Of a DNA stretch of 64,000 nucleotides, positions 53,996 to 62,573 are shown one piece after another (position 1 is the first letter of the stretch; each line of letters opens with the position of its first letter). Position numbers and translations under genes: made by a program. The notes under the pieces were generated by a model. That model was not told where the DNA came from and did not search any database. It was given only the letters and a program-made list of their open reading frames with translations. The DNA comes from Bordetella genomosp. 5 (GTDB taxonomy: Bacteria; Pseudomonadota; Gammaproteobacteria; Burkholderiales; Burkholderiaceae_B): assembly GCF_002261475.1 (NCBI RefSeq), contig NZ_NEVN01000002.1, positions 372,001 to 436,000 of the forward strand. The letters are read 5' to 3'.

Positions 53996-55030
53996 TCAGC
54001 TGGCCAGCAGCGCCATGACCTTCTCATTGATGAATGCCCGGGCCTCGGGGACGCCGATCGGATTGCCGGCGCGATGCCCCCAGATGGATCGGATCGGATC
54101 GAGTTGCCCCTGCTTGAGGTGCGCGAGTTCGAGGCGGTTGTCTTCGACACGGAAGTAGAGATCGTGGTCGCAGGGCATCAGCAGGACCTTGGCCTCGATC
54201 GCGCGCAGCGCGGCCGGCAGGTCGCCCTTGAAGGTTTCGCCCGCGCTGATGTCGCCGTGCTCCCAGGTCCAGAACTGCGCGAGCAGATCTTCCGGCGCCC
54301 GGCGCGAGAACGCTTGTTCCCAATAGCGGACCATGAAATCTTCGAGCGAGGAGAAGCCGAGCTGGCGCCACAGCGCCTCGCGGTAGAAGTCCTGGGACAA
54401 GGCCCAGCCGGCGTACACCCTGCCCATGGCGCGGAAGCCGCGCGTCGGGAACGCGGAGAACTCGCCATCCGCATAGGCGGGATCGGCCATCAGGGCGTGG
54501 CGGGCGCCGTCGATGAAAACGCGGTTGTGCGGGGCGCAGCGCGCCGACCCGCAGACCACGGCAATGCGTTCCACGGCGGCGGGAAAGTGCGCGGCCCAGT
54601 GATAGGCCTGCATGGCGCCCATCGACCAGCCATACACGAGCGCGACGGTCTCGATGCCCCAGATGTCCCGCAGCATGCGCCGCTGCACGCGCACGGCATC
54701 CAGAAACGTCACGTTCGGGTACCGGCTGCCTTTCAACGGCCAGGGCACGGACGACGGCGAGCTGGACAGGCCGTTGCCAAACAGATTCGGGATGATGATG
54801 AAGTACTTCTCCGGGTCGAGCGCCTCGCCCGGTCGCACCATGTGATCGATATCCTGCTGCTGCGCGCTGTACGAGGTCGGATACAGAATGACGTTGTCTT
54901 TCGCCGCGTTCAGCGTGCCGAACCATCGATAGGCGAGCCGCATGTCCGGGAAGATTCTGCCGGACTGCAGTTCGACGTCGCCGGCGTTGTAGACGCCGTC
55001 TTGATAGTTGAGTGCGGTAGCTGTGTTCAT
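53996..55030 (-). CDS. Alpha/beta hydrolase, homoserine O-acetyltransferase-like
   Basis: The 344-residue protein has the MetX-like alpha/beta-hydrolase layout: the N-terminal LAYRWFGTLNAAKDNVILYPTSYSAQ, the nucleophile elbow YGWSMGAMQAYHWAAHFP (Ser), an acidic residue in LLMPCDHDLYF and a histidine in IWGHRAGNP. True MetX has GGSMGG at the elbow and lies in methionine loci; here the elbow is GWSMGA and the context catabolic, so a hydrolase acting on an ester or thioester is more likely. It lies between the desaturase and reductase genes in the same direction. Confidence 0.82.
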   Translation of the reverse strand: MNTATALNYQDGVYNAGDVELQSGRIFPDMRLAYRWFGTLNAAKDNVILYPTSYSAQQQDIDHMVRPGEALDPEKYFIIIPNLFGNGLSSSPSSVPWPLKGSRYPNVTFLDAVRVQRRMLRDIWGIETVALVYGWSMGAMQAYHWAAHFPAAVERIAVVCGSARCAPHNRVFIDGARHALMADPAYADGEFSAFPTRGFRAMGRVYAGWALSQDFYREALWRQLGFSSLEDFMVRYWEQAFSRRAPEDLLAQFWTWEHGDISAGETFKGDLPAALRAIEAKVLLMPCDHDLYFRVEDNRLELAHLKQGQLDPIRSIWGHRAGNPIGVPEARAFINEKVMALLAS

Positions 55031-55045
55031 GAACCTTCGCTCCCT

Positions 55046-56221
55046 TCAAGCGTGTCGCTCGGCCATCGATGTGCCGAGCTGTTTGATCAGCGACGCCGTG
55101 TTGGCACTGGCCGCGCCCAGCGCGGCAAAGCCCCGCACGATGCCGACGTCGTCCACGAAGCGCAGCTGCATGCCGCTCTCGATGCCGTCGGCGATCCATT
55201 GCCCCGTCGTCACGGGCGCGGGCGCAACCACTCGCACCGGACACGAGCCGCTCTTCACCGCGATGGGTGTCGTTTGATAACGCACCGAGGTCCGTTCGCC
55301 CGCGAGCGTCTTGGCCAGCGCCCGTGCCTGTTGTAGCAGCGGCGCGACAAACATCTGGACTTGCCCCTGGACCGCCGCGCAGTCGCCGATTGCGTAAACG
55401 CGCTCGTTCGAGGTCTGCAGGAACTCGTCGGTGATGATCCCGCGGTCGACCGCGAGCCCGGCGCTTGTCGCCAGGTCGATTCGGGGCGACAGGCCGGTGG
55501 CGATCACGATGAGGTCGGCGGCCAGCGTGGCACCCTGCGTCAGCAGGACGTTGGCGCAGCCGTCGCTCGTCTCGGTGATGCGCGCGACGGTGGTGCCGCC
55601 ATGGAACTGGATGCCGTTGCCGGTCAGGCAATCCCGCAGATAGGTCTGCGCCGCGGCGGGCAGCAGCCGGGCGAGGGGCATCGGATCGACGCTGATCAGA
55701 TGCGTGGCCAGCCCGTGCTTTGCCATGTCGTCGGCCAGCTCGACGCCGATCAGCCCCGCGCCGACTACGACCGCGGCACGCGCGGTCCGCGCCCGCTCAT
55801 GGAGCGCCCGGAAGTCCTCCAGGTGATTCACGCTGCGGATCCAGGGACTGCCGTCGATCTCCACCGCGAGTGCATTCGGGCGCGCGCCCGTCGCGAAGAC
55901 GAGATCCGCGTAGCCGATCGAGAATGGGCCCGCCTCTGCCTCGCAGTGCACCTCCCGGCTCGCGACGTCGACACGCGTGACGTGCGTCGACGGGTGAATG
56001 GTGATGCCGATTTGCTCGGCCAAGGCACTGGCCTGCTGGCTGATCAATTGTTCGGCGCTCTTGCCCGACGAGAGGGCATTCGACAGCTGAGGCTTGAGGT
56101 AGGCGGCGCCTGCGTCGTTGCAGACGACGACGACGGGCCGGTCAGACCCCGACCGGCGCAGTTCGCGGGCCAGGTTGTAGCCGGCCATTCCGCTGCCGAT
56201 GATCACGACGGTGTTCGTCAT
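55046..56221 (-). CDS. Rubredoxin--NAD(+) reductase
   Basis: The 391-residue FAD/NAD protein (start MTNTVVIIGSGMAGYNLARELRR, dinucleotide motif GSGMAG) has the second Rossmann motif VVVGAGLIGVELADDMAKHG and the FAD-binding VYAIGDCAAVQGQ end. It transfers electrons from NADH to the rubredoxin encoded just upstream. Length and the rubredoxin neighbour fit the RubB/AlkT type. The frame extends upstream to 56323, which would overlap the rubredoxin gene. Confidence 0.9.
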   Translation of the reverse strand: MTNTVVIIGSGMAGYNLARELRRSGSDRPVVVVCNDAGAAYLKPQLSNALSSGKSAEQLISQQASALAEQIGITIHPSTHVTRVDVASREVHCEAEAGPFSIGYADLVFATGARPNALAVEIDGSPWIRSVNHLEDFRALHERARTARAAVVVGAGLIGVELADDMAKHGLATHLISVDPMPLARLLPAAAQTYLRDCLTGNGIQFHGGTTVARITETSDGCANVLLTQGATLAADLIVIATGLSPRIDLATSAGLAVDRGIITDEFLQTSNERVYAIGDCAAVQGQVQMFVAPLLQQARALAKTLAGERTSVRYQTTPIAVKSGSCPVRVVAPAPVTTGQWIADGIESGMQLRFVDDVGIVRGFAALGAASANTASLIKQLGTSMAERHA

Positions 56222-56265
56222 TTCGCGTTCCGTAAAAATGGTCGGTCGATGAGCGGGGCCGGTGT

Positions 56266-56430
56266 TCAGACCTCGACCATCTCGAAATCCGCCTTGCCCG
56301 CGCCGCACTCCGGACAGAGCCATGCGGCGGGGACATCCGCCCAGGCGGTGCCGGCGGGGAGGCCGTGGCTCGGCGCGCCTTCCGCCTCGTCATAGATCCA
56401 CCCACAGATCACGCACATCCACGTTTTCAT
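56266..56430 (-). CDS. Rubredoxin
   Basis: A complete 54-residue rubredoxin: MKTWMCVICGWIYDEAEG (first CxxC), then the second cysteine pair in WLCPECGAGKADFEM. It carries one iron atom and passes electrons from the reductase to the desaturase-like enzyme. It is the first gene of the minus-strand cluster, downstream of the palindrome at 56482-56496. Confidence 0.95.
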   Translation of the reverse strand: MKTWMCVICGWIYDEAEGAPSHGLPAGTAWADVPAAWLCPECGAGKADFEMVEV

Positions 56431-56481
56431 GCTTGCTTCCCTGGTGCCGCGGCACACGCTGGGGCCGCGTCACAACAATAC

Positions 56482-56496
56482 TGTACTACTAGTACA
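56482..56496. promoter_or_regulatory. 15-bp palindrome upstream of rubredoxin (probable TetR operator)
   Basis: TGTACTACTAGTACA is a perfect palindrome around a central C, 52 bases before the rubredoxin start. It shares the format TGTAC-N5-GTACA with the site at 58308-58322 beside the TetR gene. Confidence 0.72.
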
Positions 56497-56624
56497 ATAA
56501 ATGGTCGATCGAAATACACGCCGTGGTTTTCGCGGGATTCGCGGCCGCGGCATGCGATACGGCGGCTCGCCGCCCCGCGATGACGGGGCGGCGTAGCGAC
56601 ACTGGCCTGGCTGGGAGAAGCGGC

Positions 56625-58199
56625 TTACTTCTCGATGTAGACGTCGTCGAAGGTCTCGTTCAAACCGATCGCGGTCTTGACCAGATTCTTGACCTTGCTG
56701 CGGTAGAGAGTGGGGTACTCCATGTCGACGAGAAAGCCGTTGGCCACGTCGTTGACGAGTGTCTTCTGCAGCGTGCTGTACATGGCCTCGCGTTTCGCCG
56801 GATCGACTTCGGAGGCGGCCTGCACCCAGAGCTTGTCGGCCTCGGGGTTGTTGTAGCCCTGAACGTTCGCGAAAGGCGATCCCTTCACCATGTTCGAGGC
56901 CACGTAGAGGCGTTGCACGCCCAGCGCGGGATCGCCGTACTGGTAGGTGAAGCTGGTCGTGATGTCGAAGTCCCAGTTGCCGGTGCGCGCGGCCCAGCCG
57001 CCCGCGTCCGTCGATTCGCTGTTCACCTTGAAGCCGAGCTGTTCCAGCACCTGCTTCGTGTACTCGTCCAGACGCTCCCACGTCGATCCATACGGCAGCC
57101 CGAGCTGACGGATCGTGTAGTCACCGGGGTTGATGCCGGATTCCTTGATCAGGGCGCGCGCCTTCTTCATGTCGAACGGGATGGGCGCGATCGACTTGTC
57201 GAAGAACATCTCGCTGGCCACGAACGGACTGGTCGAGACTTTGCCCTGGCCGAAAAAGATGGCGTTGACCACCAGTTGGCGATTCATCGCGTGCATGACG
57301 GCCTGGCGCACCTTCACATTGTCGAAGGGCGGCTTGCGCATGTTGAACACGAGGTAGGCTTGGGGCGAGAAGAGTTCCCAGCCCTTGGTGGTGTATTCGG
57401 TCCCGGCAACGGAGCGCAGCCGCTTGACGTCGACGTTGTCGATGTCGCCGCCGCGCAGCACATCGACGCTGCCGCGTTCGTAGGCGACGGCGCGCGACGC
57501 GGAGTCGGGGATGACGTTGAAGATCAGCTCGTCCAGATAGGGCAGGCCCGGCTTCCAGTAGGCGTCGTTGCGCTTGAGCTTGATGTGCTGGCCGCGTTTC
57601 CATTCATCGAACTTGAACGGCCCGGTGCCGATCGGCTTCTGGTTGGCCGGGTTCGTGGCGACGTCGGTGCCCGCGTACAGGTGCTTGGGCATGATCGGCA
57701 CCGTGCCCGGATCGAACATCAGGATGAACGCGGGGAAGGGCGCGCTGAGCTTGATCACGACGGTGTGATCGTCGGTCTTCTCGATGCTCTGCAGGAACTT
57801 GCCCAGCACCACCTTGGTCCGGGCGTGCGTCTTCGGCAGAATCTCGGAGATGGTGTAGACCACGTCGTCGGCCGTGAAGTCCTTGCCGTCGTGCCACTTC
57901 ACGCCCTCGCGCAGATGGAAGGTGTAGGTGAGCCCGTCGTCCGAAATCTCCCACGACTTCGCCAGCCCGGGCTGGGGTTTCAGGTCGAACGAATAGGTCA
58001 GCAGGCTTTCGTAGATCTTGCCCGCGACGAACTGCGTCGGACTTTGCTGATTCAGCGCGGTGACCAGCGTGGGCGGCTCCGGCTGAACGATCATGCTGAG
58101 CGAGCCGCCTTTCGTCTGGGCGCTTGCACCGAAACAGGCAGCCAGCAGGCCGGCGGCCAATGCCATTTTGTACGTCGTTTTATTCGTGATGCCGAGCAT
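56625..58199 (-). CDS. ABC transporter substrate-binding protein, family 5 (peptide/opine/solute)
   Basis: The 524-residue protein has a signal peptide ending near SAQ (residue 28) and the SBP_bac_5 layout: AKSWEISDDGLTYTFHLREGVKWHDGKDFTADDVVYTI, NPANQKPIGTGPFKFDEWKRGQ and VRQAVMHAMNRQLVVNAIFFGQG. It would bind a solute in the periplasm for an ABC importer, but no permease or ATPase genes are present in this window. It lies divergent from tetR and downstream of its operator, and upstream of the rubredoxin cluster, so it may deliver the substrate of that pathway. Confidence 0.9.
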   Translation of the reverse strand: MLGITNKTTYKMALAAGLLAACFGASAQTKGGSLSMIVQPEPPTLVTALNQQSPTQFVAGKIYESLLTYSFDLKPQPGLAKSWEISDDGLTYTFHLREGVKWHDGKDFTADDVVYTISEILPKTHARTKVVLGKFLQSIEKTDDHTVVIKLSAPFPAFILMFDPGTVPIMPKHLYAGTDVATNPANQKPIGTGPFKFDEWKRGQHIKLKRNDAYWKPGLPYLDELIFNVIPDSASRAVAYERGSVDVLRGGDIDNVDVKRLRSVAGTEYTTKGWELFSPQAYLVFNMRKPPFDNVKVRQAVMHAMNRQLVVNAIFFGQGKVSTSPFVASEMFFDKSIAPIPFDMKKARALIKESGINPGDYTIRQLGLPYGSTWERLDEYTKQVLEQLGFKVNSESTDAGGWAARTGNWDFDITTSFTYQYGDPALGVQRLYVASNMVKGSPFANVQGYNNPEADKLWVQAASEVDPAKREAMYSTLQKTLVNDVANGFLVDMEYPTLYRSKVKNLVKTAIGLNETFDDVYIEK

Positions 58200-58307
58200 T
58201 CGTTTTCCCCTTGCTGTAGCGTCACCCGTGCTTGGTCAGGTGTCGTGATGGCTGTTTTTGTCTTCGTCTTGCTCCGCGGCACGGAGCACCTCGTAGGACA
58301 GCGTTAC

Positions 58308-58322
58308 TGTACTGGACGTACA
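58308..58322. promoter_or_regulatory. 15-bp operator candidate between tetR and the SBP gene
   Basis: TGTACTGGACGTACA has the same TGTAC-N5-GTACA format as the site at 56482-56496, and both are preceded by TAC. It lies 50 bases before the TetR start and 109 bases before the divergent SBP start, as expected for autoregulation and control of both genes. Confidence 0.72.
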
Positions 58323-58371
58323 CTAATTGAGAATAGGGGTTTTCCTAGCAGCGTGGGATGGAGACACTCGC

Positions 58372-58974
58372 ATGACACAGACAGCGGCTGGTGATCGGAA
58401 AGTGCGCCAGACGAGAAGTCCGGGCAGGCCGCGTTCCATCGAGGCCACGGAGGCCGTGCTCGACGCCGCGTATCGGCTGAGCGCGGCGCACGGACTGCGC
58501 GGCGCGACGATCCAGGCGATCGCCGACGACACCGGCGTGTCCAAGATGACGATCTACAAGTGGTGGGAAAATCGCCTGCATCTGTTGATCGACGCGTTTC
58601 TGCGCAAAGCCAATCAGGCGCTTCCGCTCGGTCCGAACGGCACGGCCAAGGAAATCATCTGTGCCCATGCCGAGCTCTACGTGACAGAGCTGCAGGGGGA
58701 TCTGGGGCGGGTGCAGCTGGCCGTGCTGGCCGAGTGCATGGCCGAAACCGGCAGCACCGAGCTGTTCGTGAGCCGGTATCTGAGCATCCGGCGCGAGCGC
58801 GGCGTCGAGGTGATCCGCCGCGGTCAGAAGTCAGGTGAGATCAAGTCCAGGCGGCCGCCCGAAGACGTATACGACCAGATCTACGGCACGATTTTCTACC
58901 GCTCTCAGTTCGGTCTCGCCGGGCTGGACAGCGCCTTCGTCAAGTCCTTGATCGAGGCCAGCACCGGCGAATGA
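58372..58974 (+). CDS. TetR-family transcriptional regulator
   Basis: The 200-residue protein has the N-terminal TetR DNA-binding domain (ATEAVLDAAYRLSAAHGLRGATIQAIADDTGVSKMTIYKWWENRLHLLIDAF) and a helical ligand-binding domain with a TetR_C-like DLGRVQLAVLAECMAETGSTELFVSRYL. It most likely represses the divergent SBP gene, the rubredoxin cluster and itself, and the pathway substrate or an intermediate would be the inducer. The start is chosen at the ATG with GGATGGAG eight bases upstream; an extension to 58327 is possible. Confidence 0.9.
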   Translation: MTQTAAGDRKVRQTRSPGRPRSIEATEAVLDAAYRLSAAHGLRGATIQAIADDTGVSKMTIYKWWENRLHLLIDAFLRKANQALPLGPNGTAKEIICAHAELYVTELQGDLGRVQLAVLAECMAETGSTELFVSRYLSIRRERGVEVIRRGQKSGEIKSRRPPEDVYDQIYGTIFYRSQFGLAGLDSAFVKSLIEASTGE

Positions 58975-59083
58975 CGCCAACGTCGGCCTGTGCGCCGAAC
59001 GGCGGCGCGACGCCTCCCGGTGCCCGCATCGCGGCGGGCCCGGGCGACGGCATGTCGTCAACGAAGGCGCGGCAGGACGAGCT

Positions 59084-60484
59084 TCAGGCGCGCTGATCCA
59101 TGAACCGGCCCAGGTCGTGCGGCGGCGCGCCGTCGCGCGGATCGAGCTGCACGTCCGGCGGCGTCTGCGGCGTGATCGGCCACTGCCAGATCTCACCCAG
59201 CGTGGTGCGGCCCACGTCCATCGGCGCGATCACGCTGCCCTTGAGTTCGCTGATGTAAGCCGGGATGTCGTCGCCCTTGGGCAGGTCCTGGGCATGCGTG
59301 TGATCGGCGATGCCCGCGCCGATCGCGCCGAGCAACTGGTCGATCTCGTTGCGCACCGCATTGAGCGAGTAGACCATCATGGTGTCGTGGGCCGCGCCGA
59401 AGTCGCTCGCGATGAGCTCGCTCAGGTTTTGATATTGCTGCGTCGCGAGCTTGTTCTCGAGGCGCGCGCCGCGCAGCTCCATATTGCTTGCCGTGCGGTC
59501 CGAAAGCTCGAGCGTCTCGGTCCGGCCGGCGGCCTCGAAGCGCGCCTGGAACACCGCGGGCTGGTCGGGATTGCGCGTCACGCCCTTGAAGTTGGCGCTG
59601 CTGAAGAACGGGTCGTCGAGCCTGTCGGTGATCGCCTGGCGGTCGGTGGCGCTGTCGGCCATGTCCTGCACGCTCTCGCGCGTGGCCTGCGCCGTGTCGC
59701 GCGAGGCCAGCAGCTGGTTGGCGAGACTCAGGCCTTCGCGCGCCTTGGTCGCCATCACGTCGGTGAGGGTGGCACGATCCTGGATGGCCACGGTGCCGAG
59801 TTCGAGCCCCTCGACCGAGAGCGTCGCCGCGGAAAACGCATCGTTGATGGACACCTGCGGGAAGAGATTGCGATCGGCGCCGCCGAGCCCTGGCAACGAG
59901 TGCAGGATGACGCCGAATTTTTCGAGCGCGACGCCGGGGTGATCGAAGCCGGCGCCGTTCGCATGGACCGCGTTCATCTCGCGGAATTGCTCGTGCAACT
60001 GTCGCATCGTGGCGCTGGCATCGATGCCTTGCCGCTCGTGCAGATGGTGCCCCAGGTTCGACAGCATCGTGAAGTCCTTGAACACGGCCAGCGTGTAGCC
60101 GGTGCCGATCGGCAGGTCCTGCGCCGCGGCCAGCGGCTTGTCGTTCACGCTGATGCTGTATGACCAGGTGCGGGTCGCCGGATTCTCCGCGACATCCAGG
60201 CGGGCCAGGGCGGTGTGCGCAGGCTCGAGCGCCTGTTGCAGGTTGCTCAGGTGCACCAGCAGATTCTCATGCGCGGCGAGATCGCCCGCGGCGCCCTGTG
60301 ACGGGGTATGCAGTGCGTCGAAGGCCTGCTTGATGGCTTCTTTCTTGGCGCCGCCCCGGAAGAAGTCCTTGATGCTGTCGAACACGCCCATGCGTTGGGC
60401 CTCGCCCAGCGTTTCGGCCTGCGCAATGTGGTCCATGCGCGACTGGCTGAGATTCACGCCGTTGTAACTTACGCTCGTAGTCAT
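59084..60484 (-). CDS. Hypothetical protein with possible type III effector-like N-terminus
   Basis: The 466-residue protein begins MTTSVSYNGVNLSQSRMDHI and has MGVFDSIKDFFRGGAKKEAIKQAFDALHTP at about 32-61, followed by HENLLVHLSNLQQALEPAHTALA and a TWSYSISVNDKPL strand. This resembles the conserved N-terminal region of SPI-2-type Salmonella effectors. The rest is helical, without a recognised enzymatic motif. No signal peptide is present and no secretion genes lie nearby. The effector interpretation is tentative; a phage or surface protein is also possible. Confidence 0.5.
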   Translation of the reverse strand: MTTSVSYNGVNLSQSRMDHIAQAETLGEAQRMGVFDSIKDFFRGGAKKEAIKQAFDALHTPSQGAAGDLAAHENLLVHLSNLQQALEPAHTALARLDVAENPATRTWSYSISVNDKPLAAAQDLPIGTGYTLAVFKDFTMLSNLGHHLHERQGIDASATMRQLHEQFREMNAVHANGAGFDHPGVALEKFGVILHSLPGLGGADRNLFPQVSINDAFSAATLSVEGLELGTVAIQDRATLTDVMATKAREGLSLANQLLASRDTAQATRESVQDMADSATDRQAITDRLDDPFFSSANFKGVTRNPDQPAVFQARFEAAGRTETLELSDRTASNMELRGARLENKLATQQYQNLSELIASDFGAAHDTMMVYSLNAVRNEIDQLLGAIGAGIADHTHAQDLPKGDDIPAYISELKGSVIAPMDVGRTTLGEIWQWPITPQTPPDVQLDPRDGAPPHDLGRFMDQRA

Positions 60485-60569
60485 ACCGAATCCTCTCGCG
60501 GGCGGGTCCCGGAACGTGGGTACCCGAATGCCCGTGAGTAACGGCGCGGCGCGGATCGTTCCGTTGCGG

Positions 60570-62159
60570 CTATGTGGACGCCGCCGGCCCGCCGATGGGC
60601 GAGGCGGGATGCGCGCGGCCGCGGCCCGCGGCCTTGGCGGCGTAGAGCGCGCGATCGGCGAGCTCCAGCAGGCTGTCCAGATCCGCCGCATCCTGCGGGA
60701 ACATCGCGATGCCGGCCGAGGCGCCCACCTGCTGCAGGACCGCCGGGTAGGGCGCCGAGAGCGCGCGGATCAGCTCCTCGGCCAGGCGCATCGCCTGGTC
60801 CCGATCGGTGTCTTCGAGCAGCACCACGAACTCGTCGCCACCGAAGCGCGCGACGATGTCGGCGCTGCGCAGGGTGTTGCGCATGCGGTCGGCGGCGATG
60901 CGCAGGACCAGGTCGCCGAGGCCGTGCCCGTTCCTGTCGTTGACCTCCTTGAAGTTGTCGAGGTCGAGCGCGAGCAGCGCCACCGGCCGGCCGGTGCGCT
61001 GAGCCGCCGCGAGCGCGTGCAGGGCGAGTTCGCGGAACAGCAGTCGGTTGCTGAGCGCCGTGAGCGGGTCGTGATACGCCAGCTCCTGGGTCTTGATGAG
61101 CATCTGCGAGGCATGCGTCAGCGCGTCTCCCAGCGCCGCGGTTTCGCGGAAGCGGGTGGCCGGCACCTCGATCTCACCGCCGTTGCCCAGCGCCACGGCG
61201 GGCTCGATCAGCGCCGCGACGGACGCCTCGATCATGCGGCCCAGGCGATACGCCAGCAGCATGCCGCTCAGGATGATGGCTCCGCCGGTCAGCATCACCA
61301 GCAGCATCGAGCGCCGCAGCCCCGCTGCCAGCTCGGCAATCGGCGCGCCCACCGCCACGGCCCATTGCGCATCGGTGCTGTGGGTGAAGGCGGTCAGGAC
61401 GGGAATGCCTTCCTTGGTTTCGCTCTGGAGCGTGCCCTCGCGTTGAGATTTGATCGACTCGGCCAGGCTGCCCACGGCCGACTGGCCGATGTAGCGGGCA
61501 TCATCGCGGCTGCGGCCCACGATGACCGCGTTGCTGTCGAGCGCCGCCGCCACCCAGCCGGTATCGAGCTGGTGGCGCTGCAGGATCTGGCTGATGCGAA
61601 TGGGGCGGATGCCGGCGCTGAGCGTATACGGCACGGTTGCCCCGATCTCCACGGGCACGCTCACGGCCAGCGTCAGCTCGCCGCCGATCGCCGTATGAAA
61701 CAGGCCCGACACCGTGGTCTTGCGCTCGTCGATGGCCTGGCTCAGCGTGCCGGCCGGAATGGCGCTGCGCACCGGCACGGCGGGGTAGTGCCGATCCGTG
61801 TTGAGGACTTGCATGCCTTGCGGATCGATCAGCAGGTAGCCGTCGACGTTCTGCAGCCGCAGGGCGTCTTCGATGCGCCGGTAGAACGATTCCATGTCGC
61901 CGCGGGCCAGGTCTTCGGCCGTGGCCAGCACGCGCAGGCCGGCTTCGATGCCGTGCAGCTCGCGCTCGACCTCGGCCACCAGGTTGCGTGCCGTGGATAT
62001 CGCCGACTCGAACACGCGCTCCTTGCGCAGCAGGTAGTCCTGATAGACGGCACCCGCGGCGACCAGCGCGGCGGGCACGGTACAGACCAGGACCAGCGCC
62101 ACCAGAGCCGCCCGCAGAGTGGGGCGGCGCCGGACGGGGCGGGCGGGGGCGTGATCCAT
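60570..62159 (-). CDS. Cache-domain diguanylate cyclase
   Basis: The 529-residue inner-membrane protein has membrane helices near residues 16-40 and 280-305, with a periplasmic double-Cache-like sensor domain between them (about 50-275, including ESFYRRIEDALRLQNVDGYLLIDPQG). The cytoplasmic part has a HAMP-like linker and a GGDEF domain (HDPLTALSNRLLFREL) with an intact FGGDEF motif and an RxxD (RSAD) five residues upstream. It should make cyclic di-GMP in response to an extracellular ligand. It is the second diguanylate cyclase in the window. Confidence 0.9.
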   Translation of the reverse strand: MDHAPARPVRRRPTLRAALVALVLVCTVPAALVAAGAVYQDYLLRKERVFESAISTARNLVAEVERELHGIEAGLRVLATAEDLARGDMESFYRRIEDALRLQNVDGYLLIDPQGMQVLNTDRHYPAVPVRSAIPAGTLSQAIDERKTTVSGLFHTAIGGELTLAVSVPVEIGATVPYTLSAGIRPIRISQILQRHQLDTGWVAAALDSNAVIVGRSRDDARYIGQSAVGSLAESIKSQREGTLQSETKEGIPVLTAFTHSTDAQWAVAVGAPIAELAAGLRRSMLLVMLTGGAIILSGMLLAYRLGRMIEASVAALIEPAVALGNGGEIEVPATRFRETAALGDALTHASQMLIKTQELAYHDPLTALSNRLLFRELALHALAAAQRTGRPVALLALDLDNFKEVNDRNGHGLGDLVLRIAADRMRNTLRSADIVARFGGDEFVVLLEDTDRDQAMRLAEELIRALSAPYPAVLQQVGASAGIAMFPQDAADLDSLLELADRALYAAKAAGRGRAHPASPIGGPAAST

Positions 62160-62573
62160 GACGCAGCGATGCCTTTGTTATGGGACGGTCGGCGTGTCTC
62201 GTGGGCGGTGAGGCGGCAGCGCCGTTTGCTTAGGGTAGTCGGTTTGCGGAAAAAAGGGTCAAGTGGCGTGAGGGTGTTGCAGGAATGCGAAGCGGTGTGA
62301 CGGTTAGCCGGAAATTTGCGAGCGCCCGGTCCTTCAAAGCGCGGGATGTCGGGCTGAATCGGGAGGCCGCCGGAGCATGGCGCAAGCCTGTTGCGTAAAC
62401 CCCGATATCGAACCTTATTTATTGCGTATTTTCACCGCTACGCCGCGTGTTCAAAGGTGTAATATCAGCGCTCGCCAAGGCCTGTGCCCATCTGTAACGA
62501 CGCACTTATTCGCGCCGTGGAGCTCGCCGGCACACAACATCACATCGAGACAAACGGATTGAGGGGTAGTGAC
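62160..62573. promoter_or_regulatory. Intergenic region between the GGDEF gene and the livJ-like gene
   Basis: The AT-rich stretch at about 62408-62470 (CTTATTTATTGCGTATTTTCACC, then GGTGTAATATCAGCG) probably carries the promoter of the livJ-like gene; TAATAT at 62460-62465 is a candidate -10. The leader is about 110 bases with no gene. The other half serves the divergent GGDEF gene. Confidence 0.5.

Noticed and set aside
53996-55030. Calling the alpha/beta hydrolase metX (homoserine O-acetyltransferase)
   Set aside because: The nucleophile elbow is GWSMGA instead of GGSMGG and the neighbours are catabolic, not methionine biosynthetic, so only MetX-like hydrolase is supported.
53030-56395. 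Long plus-strand frames opposite the rubredoxin cluster
   Set aside because: The minus strand contains five genes with intact catalytic motifs; the plus-strand frames are Arg/Gly-rich shadows.
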